A DNA stretch of 64,000 nucleotides from an archaeon (GTDB lineage Archaea; Nanobdellota; Nanobdellia; Woesearchaeales; GW2011-AR9), in assembly GCA_018670085.1 (NCBI GenBank), contig JABHRS010000032.1, forward strand, positions 42,556 through 106,555, read 5' to 3'. A model generated the notes under the pieces. It searched no databases. It was not told the DNA's origin and saw only the letters and a list, made by a program, of their open reading frames with translations. Made by a program: the position numbers and the translations under genes. Positions 42,363 to 51,216 of the stretch are shown in pieces (position 1 is the first letter of the stretch; each line of letters begins with the position of its first letter).

Positions 42363-44918
42363 ATGGACATGACACTCAAATACGACCCAAAACAGTCAGA
42401 AACAAAATGGCAAAAGTTCTGGGAAAAAAATAGCATTTTCACTTTCAACGCAGATGATGTAGAAACACCAATCTATTCAATTGACACTCCACCACCTACT
42501 GTTTCTGGAAAGATGCATTTAGGTCACGCTTTCTCTTATACTCAGCAAGATTTTATCGCAAGATACAAACGCCTAGCTGGATTCAATGTTTACTATCCAT
42601 TCGGAACTGATGACAACGGCCTTGCAACAATTAAATTAGTTCAAAAACACAAAAAAGTAAATCTCAGAAAAGTTTCCAGAGATGATGCAATTAAAACTTG
42701 TCTAGAATTCTTAGAAGAAGAGCGACCAAAATTTATTCAAGATTGGAAAAATATTGGGATGAGTTGCGATTTTACCAAATGTTATTCAACCATTAGTGAT
42801 TATTCCAGAAAAACATGTCAACAATCATTTTTAGACTTAGTCAAAAAAAATCTAATCTACCGAAAGGAAGGTCCAGTTGTTTGGGATCGGGTATTTCAAA
42901 CTGCTATTGCGCAAGCTGAGCTCGAAGACAAACAAAGAAAGTCTAAGCTTAATTACATTAAAGCCAAATTTCAAGACGAAGAAAACACGTATGCCATTTA
43001 CGCAACAACGAGGCCTGAACTCCTCTATGCAACAGTTGGGGTAAGTATTGAAGCCGCTGGAACTTATGTGAAAATTAAAGTTAAAGACGAGTTTTGGATA
43101 ACAGGAAAAACTACTCTTAAAGATAAATTCAAAGATTTCGATTACAAGATAATTGAAGAAATCAAAGGATCAGATCTTCAAGGAAGAAAAGTCCAAATCC
43201 CAATTTCAAATATTATCATTACTTTAGGTGATGATGAATCAGTTAAAGCAGACTATGGAACAGGTATAGTATATTTTTGTACTTATGGTGGAATTGAATG
43301 TATTGAATGGATGGCAAGAAACCCAGATGTACAAGTTATCGATGTTTTGCAAAAAGATGGTAGGCTCAAAGAAAACTGCGAAAAATATGCGGGAATGCTT
43401 TGTGAAGAAGCTAGAAGGCAAGTTCAAACAGATCTCAAAGAATCAAATGAATTAATTTTGCAAGAGCAAGTTGACCAAGTGGTAAACATTGGTGAGCGTT
43501 CCGGAGTTGAAGTTGAGATAATTGTTTCAAAACAATGGTATGTGAAATATCTTGATAGAAAAGAAGATTTCCTTGTTGGTTCTGAAAAACTCAACTGGCA
43601 TCCAAAACATATGAAACATCGTTTAGATAACTGGGTTAAAGGTTTAAAATGGGATTGGGGTTTTTCACGGCAACGTCATTTTGGAATTCCAATTCCGGTT
43701 TGGTATGACAAAGATGGTAACCCTTATTATCCTGATGAATCACAATTACCTGTTGATCCATTAAAAGATAGACCACTTTCTGCACCAAAAGACTTAGAGT
43801 TAACTCCAGAAATCGATGTTTTTGACACTTGGTTCAATAGTTCTTCAACCCCATTTTTAGCAATCAACCTCCTTAAGGGAACTAAGGCCTATGAATCAGG
43901 AAAAATGTTTCCAATGTCACTTAGACCGCAAGCTCATGACATCATCAACTTTTGGCTTTTCTACACTATGGCCAAAACCAGACTCCTAACTAATGGAACC
44001 AACCCTTGGAAGGATGTGACTATTTCTGGTTTCGTGCTTGACCCTAAGGGAAACAAAATGTCAAAATCAAAAGGTAATGTGGTAGCTCCGCAAGACGTTA
44101 TTGAAAAGTTTTCAGCTGACGCTATTCGGTATTGGGCTGCAACCAGTAAACTTGGAGAAGATTTAGCTTTTCAAGAAAAAGATCTCAAAACTGGTCAGAA
44201 GTTTGTGAATAAACTTTGGAATGCCTCTAAATTCACATTTTCTCATTTAGAAGATTACGATTCAAAAGAAGCAACTGACAAATCAGTTACTGAAACTTTT
44301 GATCATTGGATCTTAACAAAACTGCAAATTGCAATTAGAGATGCAACTGAACAATTCGATAAGTATGAATACGCTAAAGCTAAAGCGAGTATCGAGAAAT
44401 TCTTTTGGGCTGAGTTTTGTGACCAATATTTAGAAATCATTAAAGACAGATTGTATAACGCAGAATCTAGGGGCAAAGAAGCAAGACTTAGTGCACAGTA
44501 TGCAGCAAGGCAATCAATCTTGGCAGTAACTACTATGATGGCGCCGATCACTCCTCACATCACAGAAGAAATTTATCAGTTATTTTTCAAAGACACAGAG
44601 AGTTATCAGTCTATTCACAAAGCTACATGGCCCAAAGTTGAATTAGAAAACATTGACAGCAGCTGTGAAGAGAAAGGTGATTTAGCAATTGATGTTATTA
44701 ACTCAGTTAGAAAGTTCAAAAGTACAAATCAGCTTTCATTAAAAACAGAACTTGCTTCAATCACAATTGAATCTAAACATCAAGAACAACTGTCAACACT
44801 TCTAGATGATCTTAAGGCAGTTACTCATGCAAAAGAAATTATCTTTGCAGAAACAGTTGCAGAAACAGATTCAATTGAAACTGAAAACTTCAGTATCAAG
44901 TTAGTTATTCATCAATAA
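42363..44918 (+). CDS. valS: Valyl-tRNA synthetase
   Basis: Class I aminoacyl-tRNA synthetase charging tRNA-Val. The HIGH motif reads HLGH (52-55) after PPPTVSGKM, and KMSKSKGN begins at residue 565. The editing (CP1) domain lies between them, and the anticodon-binding domain follows (DHWILTKLQIAI...FFWAEFCDQYLEIIK). At 851 residues it is archaeal in size and lacks the C-terminal coiled-coil arm of bacterial ValRS. A TATA box about 25-30 bases upstream supports the first ATG. It is a single-gene unit. Confidence 0.98.
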   Translation: MDMTLKYDPKQSETKWQKFWEKNSIFTFNADDVETPIYSIDTPPPTVSGKMHLGHAFSYTQQDFIARYKRLAGFNVYYPFGTDDNGLATIKLVQKHKKVNLRKVSRDDAIKTCLEFLEEERPKFIQDWKNIGMSCDFTKCYSTISDYSRKTCQQSFLDLVKKNLIYRKEGPVVWDRVFQTAIAQAELEDKQRKSKLNYIKAKFQDEENTYAIYATTRPELLYATVGVSIEAAGTYVKIKVKDEFWITGKTTLKDKFKDFDYKIIEEIKGSDLQGRKVQIPISNIIITLGDDESVKADYGTGIVYFCTYGGIECIEWMARNPDVQVIDVLQKDGRLKENCEKYAGMLCEEARRQVQTDLKESNELILQEQVDQVVNIGERSGVEVEIIVSKQWYVKYLDRKEDFLVGSEKLNWHPKHMKHRLDNWVKGLKWDWGFSRQRHFGIPIPVWYDKDGNPYYPDESQLPVDPLKDRPLSAPKDLELTPEIDVFDTWFNSSSTPFLAINLLKGTKAYESGKMFPMSLRPQAHDIINFWLFYTMAKTRLLTNGTNPWKDVTISGFVLDPKGNKMSKSKGNVVAPQDVIEKFSADAIRYWAATSKLGEDLAFQEKDLKTGQKFVNKLWNASKFTFSHLEDYDSKEATDKSVTETFDHWILTKLQIAIRDATEQFDKYEYAKAKASIEKFFWAEFCDQYLEIIKDRLYNAESRGKEARLSAQYAARQSILAVTTMMAPITPHITEEIYQLFFKDTESYQSIHKATWPKVELENIDSSCEEKGDLAIDVINSVRKFKSTNQLSLKTELASITIESKHQEQLSTLLDDLKAVTHAKEIIFAETVAETDSIETENFSIKLVIHQ

Positions 44919-44998
44919 TTCTTTTTTTATTTTCTATATAATAATTCAGAACAATCAACAATCAGAATAATAAAAAAAAAGAAAATTAAAATTTAAAA

Positions 44999-45196
44999 TT
45001 ATTTTTTAGCAGCAGCCATTAATTCTTTAGCTTTCACAGCCCCAACAACTCTCCAACATTCGTGAGTTCCAGGTTTTGGTGCAGCAGTTACTGCAAAATA
45101 TCGTGGTTTTCCTTTAACATCTTTTTCACGAATTTCGTATTCTTTAGCTTTAAACTTTTTCTTTGACTTAACGTCATAAAATTCCATTTCTTCCAT
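44999..45196 (-). CDS. Small conserved hypothetical protein
   Basis: A 65-residue basic protein (MEEMEFYDVKSKKKFKAKEY ... GTHECWRVVGAVKAKEL). The ATG at 45196 is chosen because GAGGT lies about 10 bases upstream; an earlier Met would lie in front of that site. It reads like a small beta-rich nucleic-acid or chromatin protein, but I do not recognise it. Its promoter has TGTATATAAAC (near 45270 on the minus strand), and the leader contains a hairpin CTTGAG/CTCAAG (45229-45248). Confidence 0.65.
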   Translation of the reverse strand: MEEMEFYDVKSKKKFKAKEYEIREKDVKGKPRYFAVTAAPKPGTHECWRVVGAVKAKELMAAAKK

Positions 45197-45429
45197 TTTT
45201 TGTTTACCTCGCAATTATAATGGTCTTGAGAAATTTCCCTCAAGTACTCTATTATCTACGGAGTCTGTTTATATACATTTCGTAAAAACAGGCCTTTTTT
45301 CACATAAAAATCTCTCTTTTCATTAATTATCTATTCAATTTACTATTTCTCTACCCATTAAGTGATGACGCAATCCTTTTAAAGACAAACATCAACCCTT
45401 ATTAGACTTAATAACAGGGGTGGAATTAA

Positions 45430-45591
45430 ATGACAGAAGCATATTGCGTAAAATGTAAAGCAAAGCGCGAAATAAAAGATGCAAAAGAAGTTGCTATGAA
45501 AGGTAAGGGTGGTAGTGAGCGTCGTGCTCTTAAGGGGAGCTGTCCTGAGTGTTCAACAACTATGTTTCGAATTCTTGGAAGTAAGAAGTAA
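45430..45591 (+). CDS. DUF5679-type small zinc-ribbon protein
   Basis: A 53-residue protein starting MTEAYCVKCKAKREI and ending with CPECSTTMFRILGSKK. Two CxxC pairs (CVKC and CPEC) make a zinc ribbon. The sequence matches a small protein family of unknown function (DUF5679) found in several archaea and bacteria. GGGGTGGA is a strong ribosome-binding site six bases before the ATG. The gene lies alone in the gap between the small minus-strand gene and AMP phosphorylase. The 215 bases before it hold only promoters and a hairpin. Confidence 0.85.
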   Translation: MTEAYCVKCKAKREIKDAKEVAMKGKGGSERRALKGSCPECSTTMFRILGSKK

Positions 45592-45685
45592 GAAACATAA
45601 TCGCAATTTTTTTTAATATTTTTTTATATTTTCTTTTTCTTAAAAACCAACACTATTAAAAACTAAAAACAACTTCTTATTATTA

Positions 45686-47173
45686 ATGGCAAATGGTAAC
45701 TTTAAGATTAAACCTATGAACATTGAAACTGGTGGTATTCTAATTGCGGTTTTGAATCAAAGTGATGCTAGGAAACATGACTTTCGTTCAGGTGATCGGA
45801 TTCTAATTAAAAAAGGTAAAAAAGAAATTACTGCAGTTTTAGATGTAACTAGCCTGCCACGTACTTTAGCAAATGGTAAACTTGGTTTGTTCCAAGAAGT
45901 TATTGAACACTTAAAAGCCAAAAAAAATGATGAGGTTACAATTCATTTTGCAGGTAAACCTGAATCTTTAGTTTATATTAAACAAAAATTACATGGAAAA
46001 GTTCTAAACCAAAAAGAGTTACACTCCATAGTTGACGACATTACTAATGATAGATTAACTGATATTGAAAAAACTGCATTTGTGATGGGTGGTTATATGA
46101 ATGGTTTTAACAAACAAGAAACAGTGTATTTGACAAAATCAATGGTCGAAACTGGTGAAACACTTTCCTTCAAAGGAACAGTTCTTGATAAACATTGTAT
46201 TGGTGGAGTTCCAAATAATCGGACAAGTATGATCGTAGCCCCAATTGTGGCAGCTGCCGGTTTAATCATGCCAAAGACATCTAGTCGTGCAATTACAAGT
46301 CCGGCTGGAACTGCTGACACTATGGAATGTCTAGCAAAAGTTGAACTATCCAAAAAGAAGATAGAAAAGGTAATTCAAAAATTTGGTGTTTGTTTAGTTC
46401 ATGGTGGATCTATGAAATTAGCTCCTGCTGACGACAAAATCATTGAGATTGAGCGGCCACTTTCAATTGATGCTGAAGGTCAACTTTTAGCTTCAGTTAT
46501 GGCAAAGAAACATTCTGTTGGTGCTAAAGTTGTTTTAATTGATATCCCAATTGGTCCAAGTACCAAATCTAAAAACCGATCAGAGGCTAACAAACTAAAA
46601 AAGAAATTTGTTCAGTTAGGAAAAGCGTTGGGTATGAAAGTAAAAGTAATTTTAACTGATGGTTCAGAACCGATTGGTAACGGTGTGGGACCGCTTTTGG
46701 AGGCAAGAGATGTTCTAGCAATTTTACAACATACTGATGCAGCTCCTAAAGATTTGAGAGAAAAATCCTTGATGATGGCCGGAATTTTGTTAGAACTTTC
46801 AGGCAAAGTCAAGAAAGGAAAAGGTTACCATCGAGCAAAATATCTTTTGGACAGTGGTCTTGCGTGGCAAAAAATGTATGATATAATTCAAGCGCAGGGA
46901 AAACAAAAAATGCCATATCTAGGTAAGTATTCTTTTGATGTGAAATCTTCAAGGAAAGGAAAGGTTAAGTCAATTAATAATTTAGTGATTGCAAAACTTG
47001 CAAGAACTTGTGGTGCCCCATTTGATAAGGGAGCGGGCCTTTATCTTTACAAGAAGAAGAAAGATAAAGTAGAAGTTGGTGATGTCTTGTTCACAATGTA
47101 TGCTTATAGTGATGAAAAGATGTTACAAGCTAAGAAGATTTTAATTAATCAAAAATCCTTTGAGATTAAGTAA
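45686..47173 (+). CDS. deoA: AMP phosphorylase
   Basis: Converts AMP and phosphate to adenine and ribose 1,5-bisphosphate, the first step of the archaeal AMP pathway that feeds form III RuBisCO. The 495 residues contain the thymidine-phosphorylase-like signature DKHCIGGVPNNRTSMIVAP, the phosphate loop SSRAITSPAGTADTME and VHGGSMKLAPADD, plus the N-terminal extension (about 80 residues, NFKIKPMNIETGGI) characteristic of AMP phosphorylases. No RuBisCO or ribose-1,5-bisphosphate isomerase gene is in the window. It is transcribed alone. Confidence 0.95.
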   Translation: MANGNFKIKPMNIETGGILIAVLNQSDARKHDFRSGDRILIKKGKKEITAVLDVTSLPRTLANGKLGLFQEVIEHLKAKKNDEVTIHFAGKPESLVYIKQKLHGKVLNQKELHSIVDDITNDRLTDIEKTAFVMGGYMNGFNKQETVYLTKSMVETGETLSFKGTVLDKHCIGGVPNNRTSMIVAPIVAAAGLIMPKTSSRAITSPAGTADTMECLAKVELSKKKIEKVIQKFGVCLVHGGSMKLAPADDKIIEIERPLSIDAEGQLLASVMAKKHSVGAKVVLIDIPIGPSTKSKNRSEANKLKKKFVQLGKALGMKVKVILTDGSEPIGNGVGPLLEARDVLAILQHTDAAPKDLREKSLMMAGILLELSGKVKKGKGYHRAKYLLDSGLAWQKMYDIIQAQGKQKMPYLGKYSFDVKSSRKGKVKSINNLVIAKLARTCGAPFDKGAGLYLYKKKKDKVEVGDVLFTMYAYSDEKMLQAKKILINQKSFEIK

Positions 47174-47246
47174 GTTTTTAATTTTTTTAAATTATTTTTT
47201 TTTTAAATTTAGAAAATGATTCATAATCCAAACTGATCTTGTTATT

Positions 47247-47561
47247 TTATCTTTTTTTCTTCCGAGATTTCTTCAATTTTTTACTTCTGGCAATTCTGTT
47301 ATATTCTTCTTGCATCTTTCGATGGTATCTACAGAATCGAATATTCTTAACTGCTTTTCGAGTACAACGTACGCACTCTCCTACTTTTACTTTTTCGTAG
47401 TAAGTGTCACGTCTTTCTTTTAGTAAATCTTTTCTGTGTGTGTAGTAAAATCTTAAGAATCTATTCGGCGCATCTTCAGGTTTCATCCGAGCTGCACGTA
47501 ATCTGTTAGCGTGTTTTCGAATGGTTTTTTTCGCTTTTGAAAAAAGATGCTTAAGTGCCAT
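47247..47561 (-). CDS. Small basic zinc-binding protein
   Basis: A 104-residue, highly basic protein. The N-terminal half is helical (FSKAKKTIRKHANRLRAARM), the middle is rich in aromatic and charged residues (RFLRFYYTHRKDLLKERRD), and a single zinc site GECVRCTRKAVKNIRFCRYH (CxxC...CxxxH) precedes a Lys/Arg tail. Charge and motif suggest rRNA or DNA binding, perhaps ribosome-associated. I do not recognise a named family. Confidence 0.7.
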   Translation of the reverse strand: MALKHLFSKAKKTIRKHANRLRAARMKPEDAPNRFLRFYYTHRKDLLKERRDTYYEKVKVGECVRCTRKAVKNIRFCRYHRKMQEEYNRIARSKKLKKSRKKKR

Positions 47562-47615
47562 ACATAAATGATTTTTTTTACCTTCTTAAAGGTTTTCATT
47601 AAATTAAAACTACAT

Positions 47616-48443
47616 TTAACGTTGACACTTATCGCAATAATATGTTCCACGGCCATTCAACTTAATTTTCACAATATCTGAAGCACAAATTCTGCAACTT
47701 TTTTGTCCATAGACTTTCAAGAACTGACTAAACTCACCAGCGTCTCCTTTTGCATCAACGTATTTACCATCAAAAGTGGTTCCATTAAATTCAATTGCTT
47801 TCTTCAAGAGTGGAACAATTGCAGCATGTATTAAACGCATCTTAGTTTCAGGAACGGCAGCCACTGCAGTTGCAGGATGCACAGCAGCAATAAAACACAG
47901 CTCTGCGGCATAAATATTTCCAAGACCCATCAATATACTCTGATCAAATAAAGCTGTCTTCACCGCAAGTTTTGGCTTCTTGTTCATTAATTTTAGAAAC
48001 CCATTAAACGAAGGCAACTCAAGTAAAGCATCAGGCCCTAATTTGCGAGATGCAAAGTACTCCTTCATTTCCATTGGAGATATTAACTCCATTGTTCCAA
48101 ATTTTCTCTGATCATTAAATAATAGATAACTTCCATCCTTGAAGTGAAACACAACTCTGCTATGTTTGTGCATTTTAGAATCAATCTCATCAGCAGAAAC
48201 TGGAATATATTGCCCAGTCATTCGAAGATGTGAGATCATATTCAAAGGACCACTACTCCCTTTTAGCTCAAAAATAATGTACTTTCCATATCTTTGAACT
48301 CCACTAATTAGAAAACCACTAATCTCATCAGAACCAATCTTCACTCCGCGCCCAGCATCGAGAAGCTCAATATGATCAACTGTTTTACCAACTACTTCTT
48401 GCAGCCCAATGCATACTGTTTCAACTTCTGGTAGTTCTGGCAT
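47616..48443 (-). CDS. mutM: Formamidopyrimidine-DNA glycosylase (Fpg/MutM)
   Basis: Bifunctional glycosylase/AP lyase that removes 8-oxoguanine and formamidopyrimidines. The start is fixed at MPELPEVETV (48443) because the catalytic residue is the N-terminal Pro exposed after Met removal; a Met two residues earlier would spoil it. SHLRMTGQY holds part of the active site, MGLGNIYAAELCF the H2TH region, and the zinc finger is CRICASDI...YYCDKCQR. Fpg is rare in archaea and typical of bacteria, so transfer is likely. Its start overlaps the end of the membrane gene upstream by 23 bases. Confidence 0.96.
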   Translation of the reverse strand: MPELPEVETVCIGLQEVVGKTVDHIELLDAGRGVKIGSDEISGFLISGVQRYGKYIIFELKGSSGPLNMISHLRMTGQYIPVSADEIDSKMHKHSRVVFHFKDGSYLLFNDQRKFGTMELISPMEMKEYFASRKLGPDALLELPSFNGFLKLMNKKPKLAVKTALFDQSILMGLGNIYAAELCFIAAVHPATAVAAVPETKMRLIHAAIVPLLKKAIEFNGTTFDGKYVDAKGDAGEFSQFLKVYGQKSCRICASDIVKIKLNGRGTYYCDKCQR

Positions 48444-48831
48444 TCTCATCCCTCAAGTAATGTATTATCAAACAAACAACAATCCCTGTTAAAGCTAATC
48501 CATCAATCATTGCAAGAACTAATAAATCTGCATGCACAAGGTCTAATATCAAATGTGACAAATATCCAAGTGAAAACAGTCCTACCTCAATTCTGTGCCG
48601 AGGCAGCAAAAAGCAACCAACAGCAAAGATTACAAACGGAATCCAAAGAAAATTCAAATATGCGCGATGCCAGCCCATATCAGAGAATATCAGTGCTGGT
48701 AAAAAGTCAAAATCTGGTACTAATGCTCCAAATGCAGCAAGAGCATAGCCAAGTTTTGACACTTTGAGGAACCTTGACACTAGTAAACTAAGGCCAATAG
48801 CTGTTATTATATGACTTGCTGCGAGTACCAC
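48421..48831 (-). CDS. YdjM-type membrane-bound metal-dependent hydrolase
   Basis: A small integral membrane protein with four or more hydrophobic helices in 136 residues. It has the family's polar motifs: ASHIITA at the start, ALVPDFDFLPA (DxD), GWHRAYLNF and GYLSHLILDLVHADLL, with conserved His and Asp likely to bind a metal. The family (PF04307-like) is loosely called LexA-binding or inner-membrane hydrolase; the true substrate is unknown. It overlaps fpg, suggesting co-expression. Confidence 0.8.
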   Translation of the reverse strand: MVLAASHIITAIGLSLLVSRFLKVSKLGYALAAFGALVPDFDFLPALIFSDMGWHRAYLNFLWIPFVIFAVGCFLLPRHRIEVGLFSLGYLSHLILDLVHADLLVLAMIDGLALTGIVVCLIIHYLRDENARTTRS

Positions 48832-48952
48832 AAAAACCCTCTCAAATCCGTATTAGTTAAACATTATGCATACAAAAGCCCTTCTCCACCACAACATTTA
48901 TAAAAGACTTAAAATCGAAAGAATACATCACAATCGGGGTGAATATACTAAA

Positions 48953-49180
48953 ATGGAACAACATTCAAGACCACTTGACGCTTTAAACGCAGCTCGAGGA
49001 AAACAAGTTATTGTAAATTTAAAGAACGGATCAATGTTCACAGGAAAGTTAAAAGCTTTTGATATTCATATTAACGTAGTACTTGAAGAAGCAAAAGAAA
49101 CCGAAAATGGTGCAGTTAAGCGTCAATTAGGAACTGTCTTCATCAGGGGCGACACAATTACAATTATTTCACCAGCATAA
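48953..49180 (+). CDS. lsm: Sm-like archaeal protein (LSm)
   Basis: RNA-binding Sm-fold protein that forms a ring. The 75 residues start MEQHSRPLDALNAARGKQVI. Sm1 is seen in VNLKNGSMFTGKLKAFDIHINVVLEEA and Sm2 in GTVFIRGDTITIISP. The ATG at 48953 follows GGGGTGA by about 8 bases, which decides it over an upstream Met in the same frame. TTTATAAAA near 48897 is the promoter. It is followed 26 bp later by L37e, the pairing seen in most archaea. Confidence 0.96.
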   Translation: MEQHSRPLDALNAARGKQVIVNLKNGSMFTGKLKAFDIHINVVLEEAKETENGAVKRQLGTVFIRGDTITIISPA

Positions 49181-49206
49181 TAACGAATAAAAACGGGTAA
49201 CAAAAT

Positions 49207-49365
49207 ATGTCAACAGCAAGTATGGGAAGAAAAAGTGGGAAGACCTCACACATTATCTGCCGAAGGTGCGGAAGTCATAGTTATCACATTCGAAAGAAAA
49301 GATGCGCAAGTTGCGGATATGGTGCTGAGGCAACTACCAGAAAATACGTCTGGAATAAGAAATAA
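49207..49365 (+). CDS. rpl37e: Ribosomal protein L37e (eL37)
   Basis: Small large-subunit protein with a zinc ribbon. The 52 residues begin MSTASMGRKSGKTSHI and have ICRRCGSHSYH and CASCGYG (two CxxC). The length and Lys/Arg-rich tail (TRKYVWNKK) agree with archaeal L37e. It lies directly after the LSm gene in the same operon and is followed three bases later by a two-hairpin repeat element. Confidence 0.96.
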   Translation: MSTASMGRKSGKTSHIICRRCGSHSYHIRKKRCASCGYGAEATTRKYVWNKK

Positions 49366-49367
49366 TT

Positions 49368-49406
49368 CCGCAGAGCGGTGCCAGAAATTTTTAAAATTTC
49401 TAAGCA
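49368..49406 (+). repeat. Two-hairpin 3' element, copy 3
   Basis: CCGCAGAGCGGTGCCAGAAA and then TTTCTAAGCA begins three bases after the L37e stop. The stem AGAAATTTT/AAAATTTCT is perfect, and CCGC-AGA-GCGG folds before it. Nearly identical to the elements after dnaK and L12. Confidence 0.62.
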
Positions 49407-49500
49407 CTATTTAACTTTTTTATTTTTATTTTATTCTTAATTTTCTTTAAACTATAATTTAGAATTTTCTATTTTTAACTCATATTGTAATAATTAAAGG

Positions 49501-50382
49501 TCAATTCTTCTTCAACCAACTAGTAAGCAACGGTGTCACATCAATTCCATTAGTCTTATGTGCAATTGTATTACAACTAACAACCTTAGAAACTCCTGCC
49601 TTCTTCATAAGTTTCAAAGCATCGCCAGCAAACAATCCATGAACTGTAATTGCAGTCACTGAACGAGCACCAAGTGACTTAGCTTTCTTCGCAGCCTCAG
49701 CAATAGTATGCCCTGTAGAAATAATGTCATCTACGATCACAACATTTTTGCCTTTCATATCGATAGGTTTCATCATCTTCACAGAAACTTTTCGCGACGA
49801 ATAACGGGTTTTCTCAAACACAGTACACTGCACACCAGCAACTTCAGCAACTTCTTCTGCCCATTGATATGATTCAGAGTCAGGTCCAATCACAACTGCA
49901 TTCTTAATGTTTCGTTTAACGTAAGCTCCAATTAGCGGATTCGAACACAAGTTCATTGCTTTTATTTTGAAAATATCTGACATTGATTTGTAGCGATGTA
50001 AATGCGGATCAATTGTTACAATTGAATCAACTGAATTGTTCAACAGCTTTGCCATCACTCGACTTGATATCACTTCTCCAGGATTAAACATTTTATCTTG
50101 ACGCATGTATGCTAAGTATGGTGCAACCACTGTTACACGTCGACCACCTAACTGCTTTATCCCTTCAGCTGCGAACACTACATCAAGTAATGACTTCTGT
50201 GGATTTGGTTGAAATGACTGTACAATAATCACATTGCTTCCGCGAACATTTTTGGCAAATCGCATGTAGCGATCTCCATCTGGAAATGCAGATACATCGC
50301 ATACAACATATTTTGCTTTCAATCGACGTGCAATACTGCGTGCCATTTTCTCAGAATTTCCCAGACTTGTTACAATTACCAT
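49501..50382 (-). CDS. prs: Ribose-phosphate pyrophosphokinase (PRPP synthetase)
   Basis: Makes PRPP from ribose 5-phosphate and ATP. The PRPP-binding loop is VVIVDDIISTGHT, the flexible/ATP loop VVAPYLAYMRQDKMFNPGE, and a DPHLHRYKSM loop is present. About 293 residues, as in class I/III archaeal enzymes. Four start codons lie in a row (GTG ATG ATG ATG); I take the last (50382), because AGGTGATG overlaps the earlier ones and would serve as its ribosome-binding site. A structured RNA candidate lies antisense in its leader. Confidence 0.96.
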   Translation of the reverse strand: MVIVTSLGNSEKMARSIARRLKAKYVVCDVSAFPDGDRYMRFAKNVRGSNVIIVQSFQPNPQKSLLDVVFAAEGIKQLGGRRVTVVAPYLAYMRQDKMFNPGEVISSRVMAKLLNNSVDSIVTIDPHLHRYKSMSDIFKIKAMNLCSNPLIGAYVKRNIKNAVVIGPDSESYQWAEEVAEVAGVQCTVFEKTRYSSRKVSVKMMKPIDMKGKNVVIVDDIISTGHTIAEAAKKAKSLGARSVTAITVHGLFAGDALKLMKKAGVSKVVSCNTIAHKTNGIDVTPLLTSWLKKN

Positions 50383-50411
50383 CATCATCACCTATATTTA
50401 CTACACATAAA

Positions 50412-50557
50412 GTAGAGTCGTTGGCGCGTGGGTCTCTTGCCGAGATGCCCAATAAAACCAGCGATTAACCACAAACATTTTTGCTTTTCCAAAAAGTAAA
50501 AATCTCTGTGCAGTGGTTTGTATTAGCCCGGCCTGACCATCGCCATTAAGACTCTAC
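50412..50557. ncRNA. Candidate structured RNA element, copy 3
   Basis: The outer stem is GTAGAGTC/GACTCTAC, then TGGCG/CGCCA, GGTC/GACC, GCCG/CGGC, AACCAC/GTGGTT and a distal A/T hairpin. The single-stranded blocks (CTTGCCG, ACAAACATTTT, TGTGCAGTGG, TAGCCCGGCCTGACC) match the copies at 2518 and 12372 when read on the plus strand, which is antisense to prs. It lies between the prs start and a possible minus-strand TATA (TTAATTTTAAG near 50565). Confidence 0.5.
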
Positions 50558-50590
50558 ACAAGCTTAAAATTAAGAAAACAAAACACCCTT

Positions 50591-51214
50591 TTAATCTTTT
50601 TGATTTTTAATCTCCATCAAATAATCTTCCAACAGACTTGGTGCAGAAAAAACTTCATTTGCAACTAATAATGATTGAGTATAATGGTCTTGCATTTTTT
50701 GGTTTATCTTATTAGAGCATGGTTCTTCTGCGGTCTCTTCAGAAAACATACAGTATCCATCAAGTTTTCCGTTTACTCCATAATCAAACAATAGCAATAA
50801 ATCATTCTTTTCAGAAAATGAAACTACCAACGTCTCTCTTGGTTTTCTAAATCGTAATATTCTCCTTTTATCAAGCGCAGTAAATGAGAATCCTTCAGCA
50901 ACTGTATACTCTTTTGATTCTCTGTAAAATCTATTTACATACTTCATTGATACTTCAGAGCTATCTAGTCCTCTATCCAGCGTTTGATTAAATACATTTC
51001 TTGAAACTAAACTCAGTGAGAATATCTCTCTACTTGGGTCATCAACACTAGATCCTTGGGATAAATTCAAAGCAGTGTATAATATTAAAGGGATTGACAT
51101 ACTATAAATTTCAAATCCTTTTTTATAAACTAATTGCCTTGTTATCAAAATTCTCTCTTCTTTCAGCAAATTTCCAGCCAAATGTTTAAATAAAGATTCC
51201 GTCCCCCAAATCAT
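50591..51214 (-). CDS. Hypothetical protein
   Basis: Unrecognised, 207 residues. It is rich in Ser, Glu and aromatic residues, with beta-type stretches (RILRFRKPRETLVVSFSEKNDLLLLFDYG) and a helical end (LLEDYLMEIKNQKD). No membrane segment or catalytic motif is visible. Its ATG lies only two bases from the ATG of lysS on the other strand, so its promoter (AT-rich near 51235) must lie inside the lysS coding region. The gene could be linked to tRNA charging through this shared control region. Confidence 0.55.
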   Translation of the reverse strand: MIWGTESLFKHLAGNLLKEERILITRQLVYKKGFEIYSMSIPLILYTALNLSQGSSVDDPSREIFSLSLVSRNVFNQTLDRGLDSSEVSMKYVNRFYRESKEYTVAEGFSFTALDKRRILRFRKPRETLVVSFSEKNDLLLLFDYGVNGKLDGYCMFSEETAEEPCSNKINQKMQDHYTQSLLVANEVFSAPSLLEDYLMEIKNQKD

Positions 51215-51216
51215 TA

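Noticed and set aside
42209..42448. 79-residue minus-strand ORF across the valS start
   Set aside because: It overlaps the valS promoter and start and the inverted-repeat element, and has no family features or promoter of its own.
2518..50557. MITE-like transposon with terminal inverted repeats
   Set aside because: Terminal arms have different sequences in the three copies while keeping pairing, and inner stems covary. A transposon would conserve the arm sequence. No target-site duplications were seen.
50412..50557. SRP RNA (GGTCAGGC on the minus strand resembles the SRP helix 8 region)
   Set aside because: The GGAA tetraloop and AGCAG partner strand are absent, and three copies exist whereas SRP RNA is normally single.
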